From contig CANHDW010000008.1 in NCBI GenBank assembly GCA_947459525.1, positions 1 to 39,406 of the forward strand: a stretch of DNA of 39,406 nucleotides. Reading direction: 5' to 3'. Position 1 is the stretch's first letter; every line of letters begins with the position of its first letter. This DNA comes from Candidatus Caenarcanales bacterium. Lineage in GTDB: Bacteria; Cyanobacteriota; Vampirovibrionia; LMEP-6097. Positions 1-4,719 of this stretch are shown in pieces. Both the position numbers and the translations under genes were made by a program. Under the pieces are notes generated by a model. That model ran no database searches, had not been told where the DNA came from, and saw only the letters and a list, made by a program, of their open reading frames with translations.

Positions 1-66
1 GCTGAAAATTAACATCGCCTCTATCTTTTGACGCATTGCTTCTGTGATATGGTTATATTTGCTCAT
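1..66 (-). CDS. Partial 5' end of a possible IS30-type transposase
   Basis: An open frame enters from the left edge on the minus strand. It begins at an ATG whose complement is at 64-66 and gives 22 residues, MSKYNHITEAMRQKIEAMLI followed by FS. The pattern Y-x-H-[IL]-T-x3-R-x2-I-E-x-[ML]-L resembles the N-terminal helix-turn-helix of IS30-family transposases. Only this fragment is visible, so the DDE catalytic domain and the terminal inverted repeats cannot be checked. It could also be another HTH protein. The family assignment is inference from a short motif. Confidence 0.4.
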   Translation of the reverse strand, partial: MSKYNHITEAMRQKIEAMLIFS

Positions 67-190
67 TGTTTTAGGTTACTTTTTACTATTGAAACCTTTA
101 TACAATGAGCTTCTTTTTCTTAATTTAACTTCAGGCTAGATTCTAGGGTATTGTTTAAAGCGAGTAGTAGAAGATATCAGCTTTTCTGGG

Positions 191-196
191 TATTAT
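191..196 (+). promoter_or_regulatory. -10 box of the SDR gene (leaderless type)
   Basis: TATTAT lies exactly six bases before the ATG at 203, so a start site seven bases downstream of the box would fall on the start codon. No good -35 hexamer stands at 17 bases and no Shine-Dalgarno sequence precedes the ATG. This fits a leaderless transcript but is prediction only. Confidence 0.45.
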
Positions 197-202
197 GTCA
201 TT

Positions 203-1021
203 ATGACTAAGCTTTTAGAAAATAAGACAGCAGTAGTAACTGGGGCGGGAAGAGGTATCGGTAAGGCCACGGCACTTCTGTATGCCGAGCATGGTGCGAA
301 TCTGGTTTTAGTAGATATAGATGAGGCTCCGTTAAAAGAAGTTTTAGAAGAGCTTACAGCAAAGGGTTACAAAGCTGTTTATAAAACGGCGAACATAACT
401 AAGGAAGCTGACTGTAAAGATGTCTTTAGCAAGGCTTTAGAATTTTCTCCAAGTGGAGTAGATATTTTAGCCAATATCGCTGGAATCACTAGAGATGCGG
501 TAATTCATAAGATGACAGCGGATGAATGGAACTTCGTTATAGATGTAAATCTTAAAGGCACTTATAACATGATTCAGGCAAGCGTTCCAGCTATGCGTGA
601 TAAGGCTAAAGATGAAGGCGTAGCCGCTACTAGATCTATTATTAATATTTCATCTACTTCTGGGGTGAAAGGGAACGCTGGGCAGATTAATTATGCTGCT
701 GCTAAAGCTGGTATTAATGGTATAACCCGCACTGTAGCTAAAGAATGGGCGAGGTTTAATATTAGATGTAATTCTATAGCACCTGGTTTTATTGAAACTA
801 GGCTGACTACCGCTCCCTCCGATGATCCTAAATTAGGTATCCCCGAGCAGCAGATGCAGATGATTCAGATGCTTTACTCTCAGACTGGACTTCAGCGTAA
901 AGAAGGTATGGGTAAGCCTCAGGATATCGCTAACATAGCACTTTTCTTTGCTTCAGATTTATCTAGTTATGTGAGCGGGCAGGTTTTAATCGCTGCTGGG
1001 GCGATGATAGATACGTACTAG
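203..1021 (+). CDS. Short-chain dehydrogenase/reductase (FabG-like)
   Basis: This 272-residue protein is a classical NAD(P)-dependent short-chain dehydrogenase. The nucleotide-binding glycine motif TGAGRGIG is at residues 13-20, the NIAG motif starts at N91, and the catalytic set is S150, Y164 and K168 (YAAAK). The length and order match 3-oxoacyl-[ACP] reductase FabG and related alcohol or hydroxyacyl dehydrogenases. A stretch near residues 133-145 (KAKDEGVAATRS), before the catalytic serine, is longer than in compact FabG proteins. No fatty-acid synthesis gene (acpP, fabD, fabF) is adjacent, so the substrate cannot be assigned from context. The gene stands alone and its 3' end faces the DUF2442 gene with a gap of 12 bases. 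The family is certain; the exact reaction is not. Confidence 0.85.
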   Translation: MTKLLENKTAVVTGAGRGIGKATALLYAEHGANLVLVDIDEAPLKEVLEELTAKGYKAVYKTANITKEADCKDVFSKALEFSPSGVDILANIAGITRDAVIHKMTADEWNFVIDVNLKGTYNMIQASVPAMRDKAKDEGVAATRSIINISSTSGVKGNAGQINYAAAKAGINGITRTVAKEWARFNIRCNSIAPGFIETRLTTAPSDDPKLGIPEQQMQMIQMLYSQTGLQRKEGMGKPQDIANIALFFASDLSSYVSGQVLIAAGAMIDTY

Positions 1022-1033
1022 ATTGGATGCATA

Positions 1034-1303
1034 TTAAACCACATTCTTAAATGAAAGTGGATAAGTAGCAGGGTTTTTAATCGAATCCAGCTCTAGGTCG
1101 ATGTCTAAGGATTCCCAATAAAGATGGTGGGAGTTTAAGAGTTTAACGTTTAATATTTCTTCACCTGAAGCGTTTTTAAACCAAGGGTATTCAGTAAAAT
1201 TTAGTAAATATTTTTCATTATCTAAAAATAGTGAAAAGCCAGTTTTAGAGATATTTTCGATCTTAAGAGCAGAAGTATTTTTGCCATTTTTCTTTGATTT
1301 CAT
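1034..1303 (-). CDS. DUF2442 protein, partner of the DUF4160 protein
   Basis: This 89-residue protein matches the DUF2442 pattern: a short beta-rich domain containing YPWF and, near the C-terminus, LYWESLDIDLELDSI with an I-x-x-P-x-x-YPL ending. DUF2442 genes commonly sit next to DUF4160 genes in an arrangement resembling toxin-antitoxin pairs, and here the two overlap by 41 bases on the same strand, DUF4160 first. The overlap implies translational coupling. DUF2442 has been proposed as a DNA-binding or antitoxin-like partner, but I see no helix-turn-helix I could defend. The ATG at 1303 is the track start; no other start fits the conserved N-terminal region better. Confidence 0.7.
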   Translation of the reverse strand: MKSKKNGKNTSALKIENISKTGFSLFLDNEKYLLNFTEYPWFKNASGEEILNVKLLNSHHLYWESLDIDLELDSIKNPATYPLSFKNVV

Positions 1304-1502
1304 AAAGTCTTTCCTCTATTAATTGCTCTAGTATTTTTATTTCTTTACTGTTTAAATTATACCCGTAAACTAATTCTACTTTAGGTTCAAGCCAGAATTT
1401 AGCTTCGCTGTCATTACTACATACATGGATATGTACTCGATATTCTTCTTTTGAGAAGAAAAAGAAGCGGTAATTTTTATATCTAAAAATTGTGGGACTC
1501 AC
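1263..1502 (-). CDS. DUF4160 protein (toxin-antitoxin-like pair)
   Basis: This 79-residue protein begins at a GTG codon (complement 1500-1502) and opens with MSPTIFRYKNYRFFFFS. That is the usual DUF4160 start, in which a P-T-I-x-R motif leads into two beta strands and a conserved H-x-H (VHIHV, about residues 23-27). The C-terminal half is helical (KILEQLIEERLYEIKEKW). DUF4160 is a small domain of unknown function, usually encoded beside DUF2442, as here. The pair looks like a two-gene accessory module: tiny proteins, overlapping frames, and a position next to repeats and small orphan genes. Toxicity is not shown by the sequence. Confidence 0.7.
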   Translation of the reverse strand: MSPTIFRYKNYRFFFFSKEEYRVHIHVCSNDSEAKFWLEPKVELVYGYNLNSKEIKILEQLIEERLYEIKEKWQKYFCS

Positions 1503-1554
1503 AGCTCTAAGCTTAAAATTTAGCGAAGCGTGATTTAGACTTTAGGGGATTTTT

Positions 1555-1618
1555 ACTGTTGCCGAATATGCAAGTTCAAGGCTGGGCGAAAATGCAGAAA
1601 TTAAAGTTCGGCAACAGT
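1555..1618 (+). repeat. Hairpin repeat element E1 (GCAGAAATT family)
   Basis: A perfect 12-base inverted repeat (ACTGTTGCCGAA at 1555-1566, TTCGGCAACAGT at 1607-1618) encloses a 40-base loop. The loop contains GCAAGTTCAAGGCTG near the 5' side and TGCAGAAATTAAAG against the 3' arm. The same loop motifs recur in four other intergenic hairpins of this window with unrelated arms. No U-tract follows, so it is not a classical terminator. Confidence 0.75.
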
Positions 1619-1636
1619 GCCTTTTACTGATTTAGA

Positions 1637-1681
1637 CTAGAAAGAGAAAACCCCGTTTGTGGCGGGGTTTTCTCTTTCTAG
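1637..1681. terminator. Bidirectional intrinsic terminator-like palindrome
   Basis: A perfect 19-base inverted repeat (arms 1637-1655 and 1663-1681, loop TTTGTGG) has a GC core, CCCCG/CGGGG, flanked by A and T runs (GAAAACCCCG, CGGGGTTTTC). The T run therefore follows the GC stem in both directions. It lies 69 bases past the stop of the 40-residue minus-strand gene and probably ends its transcript. Confidence 0.7.
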
Positions 1682-1750
1682 TTATTTAAACTTAGGGTTA
1701 CTAAGTTGTTTTATGCATCGTTGCAGGGAATTAGAAATTTCTGCGATTAG

Positions 1751-1873
1751 TTAAACTAAAGATCCTGCTTTTGATCTGTTGTCAACTGGAATTTTAGGTG
1801 GATCGTTGCTAATTACTGTTGCTTTTGGTATTGTGATTGTAGGTGCTGGTGATCCTTTGATTCCGTCTATCAT
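1751..1873 (-). CDS. Small proline-rich protein, 40 residues
   Basis: This ORF is too short for the track. It starts at the ATG whose complement is 1871-1873 and opens with MIDGIKGSPAPTITIPKATV. An AAGGAG sequence lies ten bases upstream and is the best ribosome site in this neighbourhood. A second ATG closer to the site opens only a 22-codon frame that reads NYDRRNQ and stops. The protein has no hydrophobic segment, is rich in P, I, K and S, and resembles no family I know. A strong palindromic terminator (1637-1681) follows. The combination of a good ribosome site, a clean frame and a terminator favours a real small gene. Confidence 0.45.
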   Translation of the reverse strand: MIDGIKGSPAPTITIPKATVISNDPPKIPVDNRSKAGSLV

Positions 1874-1913
1874 AATTCATTTTCTCCTTGATTAATTTGT
1901 ACTTACGTACTCG

Positions 1914-1952
1914 ACTTATATTTAAGATATTAACAAATATAAAAATATAAGT
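1914..1952. repeat. AT-rich inverted repeat upstream of the 40-residue gene
   Basis: ACTTATATTT (1914-1923) and AAATATAAGT (1943-1952) form a perfect 10-base inverted repeat with a 19-base spacer, about 40 bases upstream of the small gene's start. On the plus strand a run of seven T follows closely. It may be an operator for the minus-strand gene or a weak plus-strand terminator; the sequence does not decide. The rest of 1874-2116 shows no gene I can support. Confidence 0.35.
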
Positions 1953-2116
1953 AAAGTTTTTTTGTTCGAAAAAAATATTTTTCAATTAAATTTTAACTGC
2001 TATCGTTTACAGTGCAGAATTCATGTTTCTGAACTTGGTTTAGAGTTTTTAGACTTAATATCAAAATACTATTTCAATCTGGAAATTTTTTCATATCCCT
2101 TGTGTAGTCCTAATTT

Positions 2117-2220
2117 CGGAAAAGAACCCCGTGAATGTCGGGGTTTAGAGGTATGCGACATTAAAAAGCGCTAGGGAAGCTTGTTGTATCTATATGAGCG
2201 GTGTTTTAGGCATTGCAGCT
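2117..2220 (-). pseudogene. Decayed copy of the 46-residue membrane-protein gene
   Basis: This stretch is a diverged direct repeat of 2632-2733. Both read, on the minus strand, ATGCCTAAAACAC followed by near-identical sequence, including AAGCTTGTTGTAT on the plus strand. In this copy the frame from the ATG at 2213 meets TAG after seven codons (MPKTPLI*) and later TAA, and two extra bases relative to the intact copy shift the distal frame. It therefore looks like the remnant of a tandem duplication of the small-gene module. Confidence 0.6.
2125..2145 (-). terminator. Possible terminator of the small membrane-protein operon
   Basis: AACCCCG and CGGGGTT form a perfect 7-base stem with a 7-base loop. 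On the minus strand the stem is followed by CTTTTCC, downstream of the last intact small gene (which ends at 2279). The equivalent position of the other repeat copy (about 2640-2658) no longer pairs. The U-tract is short, so termination is only plausible. Confidence 0.4.
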
Positions 2221-2278
2221 TTCGTCTCTGATCACCTACAGCAGATTGTTCTCCAATAAATGAACATAAAAAATGGAG

Positions 2279-2458
2279 TCATTTTTCCTCAGACTTCTTT
2301 TTCCTAATCCCAAGAAAAACCTTTGCTAATGTGGGCTTTACTGCATTTTTATCGCCACATTCTAAATCAATTTTATAAAACCCATAATGCAAGCGATAAA
2401 TTAAAAGAAAAAATAGGACGGTAATAGCAGACATAGTAAAAAAATAATCCCAAGCCAT
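2279..2458 (-). CDS. Small membrane protein, 59 residues
   Basis: This ORF is absent from the track. It begins MAWDYFFTMSAITVLFFLLI, giving one strong transmembrane segment (about residues 5-21), followed by a basic, soluble tail ending in KKKSEEK. A textbook ribosome site (GGGAGGAT) sits seven bases before the ATG, inside the end of the preceding small frame. The tail contains NAVKPTLAKVFLGI, which resembles NAVKGTIALLLLFCGI in the 38-residue protein upstream, so the two are probably related by duplication. I do not recognise a family. The strong ribosome site and the packed arrangement make it the most credible of the small genes here. Confidence 0.6.
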   Translation of the reverse strand: MAWDYFFTMSAITVLFFLLIYRLHYGFYKIDLECGDKNAVKPTLAKVFLGIRKKKSEEK

Positions 2459-2461
2459 ATT

Positions 2462-2584
2462 CTAATCCTCCCAGCGTCTTATTTTATGGTAACTCATTAA
2501 AAGCATTATGTAAGCTCCATAAGCAAATAAGAATCCGAAGACTAGACCTATTATCGTAAAAGATTTTCCAAAATAGTTTTTAAT
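2462..2584 (-). CDS. Possible small membrane protein with non-standard start
   Basis: An open frame ends in TAG three bases before the next gene's ATG. It encodes a convincing transmembrane protein: YFGKSFTIIGLVFGFLFAYG, then a short tail ending HKIRRWED. The size and the aromatic-hydrophobic segment followed by arginines recall CcmD-like peptides, but this is only a resemblance. No ATG, GTG or TTG precedes the membrane segment in this frame. The only nearby candidate is an ATT at 2584, one base after the stop of the upstream 46-residue gene. A frameshift from that gene, or gene decay, is the alternative. The coordinates given assume the ATT. Confidence 0.35.
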   Translation of the reverse strand: MKNYFGKSFTIIGLVFGFLFAYGAYIMLLMSYHKIRRWED

Positions 2585-2585
2585 A

Positions 2586-2726
2586 TTATGGCTGTGTAAT
2601 TTTTTTAGTTTTTTTATCTTTGGAACGATCTCTGAAAAGAACCCAGTGAATGCCGATGTAGAGACACGCGACGTTGAAAAGCACTAGTGAAGCTTGTTGT
2701 ATTTCTATAAGCAGTGTTTTAGGCAT
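2586..2726 (-). CDS. Small membrane-associated protein, 46 residues
   Basis: This ORF begins MPKTLLIEIQQASLVLFNVA, continues with CLYIGIHWVLFRD, and ends in a lysine-rich tail. The middle is hydrophobic enough for one membrane helix (about residues 12-31). Its ATG overlaps the end of the 38-residue gene by eight bases, which suggests translational coupling. A broken copy of the same gene lies at 2117-2220. No family is recognised. The overlap with its upstream neighbour and the presence of a duplicate support a real gene, but the region is diverging, so the reading frame could itself be partly degenerate. Confidence 0.45.
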   Translation of the reverse strand: MPKTLLIEIQQASLVLFNVACLYIGIHWVLFRDRSKDKKTKKITQP

Positions 2727-2835
2727 TGCAGTTTTTCTCTTTATCAAGCTCTTTATTTATTTCATAAGCTTTATCTAAGCATTTTATCCCACAAAACAGT
2801 AGCAGTAAAGCTATCGTGCCTTTTACTGCATTCAT
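2719..2835 (-). CDS. Small membrane protein, 38 residues
   Basis: This ORF begins MNAVKGTIALLLLFCGIKCL and ends in a charged tail (NKELDKEKNCNA). It has one transmembrane segment at about residues 5-20. It is the first of the packed small genes on the minus strand, and its stop overlaps the start of the 46-residue gene. The frame is open further upstream (LFLFDDTKLFQE precedes the ATG, with a TTG available earlier). The protein might therefore be longer, or be the remnant of a larger relative of the 59-residue protein, with which it shares an NAVK-x-T segment. The ribosome site is weak. Confidence 0.4.
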   Translation of the reverse strand: MNAVKGTIALLLLFCGIKCLDKAYEINKELDKEKNCNA

Positions 2836-2969
2836 TTCTTGAAATAATTTAGTATCATCAAATAAAAACAAGGGGTCGTTTTTCCTCAAAGATAAATGGT
2901 CACCAAGAATGAAAGAAAATGGAGCTGTGAATTGGTTTCACTTTGCGTAAATTTAAATAAAATGCTTCA

Positions 2970-3449
2970 TTAGGCTGGGTTTGCAGCAGGAGTTGGAGTG
3001 TTTGCTGGATTAGAACTTGCTTGGGATAAAGCTTGTAGCACTGGTTTAACAGTGGCTGCTAGTTCTTTTAAATTTAATTCAGGTAAAACGCTTTTAACTA
3101 GATCTTTGAAAGCCGAAAGTATAGGCTTTAAAGTCTCTACAGCTTTCTGAGAAATTTCTAATTTAATTGCGGGGGCAGCTTCTCCTTGCTGTTTAATTGC
3201 ATTCAAAGGCTCTGCTTTATTGTCTTGTAGAACTTCAGGTGTTATTGCTGCTGTGCTAGGGGCTGTTGTTTCCGCTGGTGCTGCATGTAATTGATTTAGC
3301 TCTTGTGGGTTTGTTTCACGAACAGCAGCATTAACTTGCTCAAGGGCTGGTTTTTCTTCTACCCCTATCTTCTGTATAGTCGCTGGCTGCTCAGAAGCTC
3401 CAGTATTACCTAAAAATTTTGCTGCTAGATTTAAGAAATTCAAACCCAT
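2970..3449 (-). CDS. Alanine/proline-rich protein of unknown function
   Basis: The track begins this frame at 3485, but those first 12 codons lie inside a 12-base inverted repeat. The ATG at 3449 (MGLNFLNLAAKF) follows an AAGGTG ribosome site, so I take 159 residues. Residues 20-95 are low-complexity (A, P, Q, E, T). The region at about 100-140 contains two amphipathic stretches (KAVETLKPILSAFKDLVKSV and LKELAATVKPVLQAL), and the tail is SNPANTPTPAANPA. There is no signal peptide or membrane helix, and no family is recognised. It is separated from aldolase by 69 bases and probably has its own promoter. The hairpin covering its ribosome site suggests control of translation. Confidence 0.6.
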   Translation of the reverse strand: MGLNFLNLAAKFLGNTGASEQPATIQKIGVEEKPALEQVNAAVRETNPQELNQLHAAPAETTAPSTAAITPEVLQDNKAEPLNAIKQQGEAAPAIKLEISQKAVETLKPILSAFKDLVKSVLPELNLKELAATVKPVLQALSQASSNPANTPTPAANPA

Positions 3450-3452
3450 AAT

Positions 3453-3494
3453 AAAATCACCTTGAAATATATTAACATATTCCAAGGTGATTTT
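3453..3494 (-). promoter_or_regulatory. 12-base inverted repeat covering the ribosome site
   Basis: AAAATCACCTTG (3453-3464) and CAAGGTGATTTT (3483-3494) are perfect inverted repeats with an 18-base AT-rich spacer. On the mRNA the 3' arm contains the AAGGTG ribosome site of the gene starting at 3449, so folding would hide it. As DNA it is also a plausible operator. Which applies cannot be decided here. Confidence 0.5.
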
Positions 3495-3518
3495 GTATTA
3501 TTTTTTAATAATTTGAAA

Positions 3519-4556
3519 CTAAGCCGTAACTAAAGATTTATAAATCGATTTACCAGAAGATTTAAGATCTGCACAAGCTTGGCTAATTCTAGCTGCCATG
3601 CCTTCTTCAGCTTTCTTTAAGTAAGATCTAGGATCATAAACTTTTTTATTACCTACTTCGCCTTCGATTTTAAGAACGCCATCATAGTTCTTGAACATAT
3701 GCTCCACTATAGGTCTAGTGAAAGCGTACTGTGTATCAGTATCGATATTCATTTTAATAACGCCATATTCTAAAGTTTCGTGAATATCACTTAAGTCAGA
3801 ACCAGAGCCACCATGGAACACTAGTAAATGTTCTTTAGCGAATTTAGCTTTAACTGCTGCTTGACCTTCTTTAAGAATGCTAGGTGTAAGTTTTACGTTA
3901 CCTGGTTTATAGACACCATGCACGTTTCCGAAAGTAGCGGCTAGCATAAATCTTTCGTTAATTGGGCTTAATTCTTCCCAAACGTAAAGCATGTCTTCTG
4001 GTGTCGTATAAAGCTTTTCATTAGAATGACCAGAGTTATCCACTCCATCTTCCTCGCCGCCGACTACACCCGTTTCTACTTCTAAAATAATTTCGTTATC
4101 GTTACAGAGTTTAATAAGCTCTTTGGCGATAGCCATATTCTCTTTAGTCGAAAGTTCAGAACCATCAAACATATGAGAGTTAAATAAATTAGGTAAACCC
4201 TTAGCTTTTCTTTCTGCTGTTTTTGCGATAAGTGGCTTTAAGAAAGAATCTACTTTTCCTGGCTGACAGTGGTCAGTGTGGATAGCGACTAAAATATCAT
4301 ATTTTTCAGCTAAAGTATGAATAGCTTCAGCGAGCACAGTAGCTCCTAAAACCATATTCTTTTGTGCTAGACCTGAAGCGAATTCAGCTCCACCAGTGGA
4401 AACTTGGATGATACCATCAGACTTAGCATCAGCAAAAGCTTTTAAAGTCGCACTGATAGTGGCAAGTGAAGTTATATTTACCGCAGGATATGCGTATTTA
4501 TCTTTTTTCGCTCTATCGAGCATTTCAACGTATTGTTTATAGTTAGCTACAGGCAT
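3519..4556 (-). CDS. fba: Fructose-bisphosphate aldolase, class II
   Basis: This 345-residue enzyme cleaves fructose 1,6-bisphosphate into glyceraldehyde 3-phosphate and dihydroxyacetone phosphate in glycolysis and runs the reverse step in gluconeogenesis. Class II features are visible: the metal and catalytic motif HTDHC (about residues 93-97, with D95 and H96), the metal-binding VETGVVGGEEDGVD loop, ATFGNVHGVYKPGNV carrying another zinc histidine, and the phosphate-binding FHGGSGS. The length suits the longer class IIA group. A strong ribosome site (GAGGAG, eight bases before ATG) fixes the start. Two hairpin repeat elements (E2, E3) fill the 162 bases between it and rnj upstream, so it is probably transcribed separately. 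Confidence 0.95.
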   Translation of the reverse strand: MPVANYKQYVEMLDRAKKDKYAYPAVNITSLATISATLKAFADAKSDGIIQVSTGGAEFASGLAQKNMVLGATVLAEAIHTLAEKYDILVAIHTDHCQPGKVDSFLKPLIAKTAERKAKGLPNLFNSHMFDGSELSTKENMAIAKELIKLCNDNEIILEVETGVVGGEEDGVDNSGHSNEKLYTTPEDMLYVWEELSPINERFMLAATFGNVHGVYKPGNVKLTPSILKEGQAAVKAKFAKEHLLVFHGGSGSDLSDIHETLEYGVIKMNIDTDTQYAFTRPIVEHMFKNYDGVLKIEGEVGNKKVYDPRSYLKKAEEGMAARISQACADLKSSGKSIYKSLVTA

Positions 4557-4589
4557 TAGTTTTACTCCTCAAAAGCCTAATTTTAGCAT

Positions 4590-4657
4590 GGTATTATCAC
4601 TGAACGCAGAAATTGAGGACGACGAAAACGCAGAAATTGAAATTCGGTAATAGTACC
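4590..4657 (+). repeat. Hairpin repeat element E2 (two loop motifs)
   Basis: Arms GGTATTATCACTGAA (4590-4604) and TTCGGTAATAGTACC (4643-4657) pair over 15 positions with two G-U wobbles and one mismatch. The 38-base loop holds two copies of CGCAGAAATTGA joined by GGACGACGAAAA. It lies between fba and rnj, five bases from element E3. Confidence 0.7.
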
Positions 4658-4662
4658 CGAAG

Positions 4663-4719
4663 GGGACTGCTCACAAACGTGCAAGGGAAACGCAGAAATT
4701 GAAGTTTGCGAGCAGTCCC
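4663..4719 (+). repeat. Hairpin repeat element E3 at the rnj stop codon
   Basis: GGGACTGCTCACAAAC (4663-4678) pairs with GTTTGCGAGCAGTCCC (4704-4719) over 16 positions with a single mismatch, around a 25-base loop containing AAACGCAGAAATTGAA. Its outer arm ends on the last base of the rnj stop codon. No U-tract follows on the minus strand, so a protective 3' end structure is more likely than a standard terminator. Confidence 0.7.

Noticed and set aside
1720-1750. CGCAGAAATT on the minus strand near 1733-1745 as a sixth hairpin element
   Set aside because: The motif is present, but I see no flanking complementary arms of useful length.
1962-2174. 70-residue plus-strand ORF in the track
   Set aside because: It starts at TTG in an A/T run and ends inside the minus-strand direct repeat; it has no ribosome site, and its composition is rich in C, F and Y.
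4590-4719. Elements E2 and E3 as intrinsic terminators
   Set aside because: The stems are strong, but no U-tract follows on either strand and the conserved part is the loop, not the stem.
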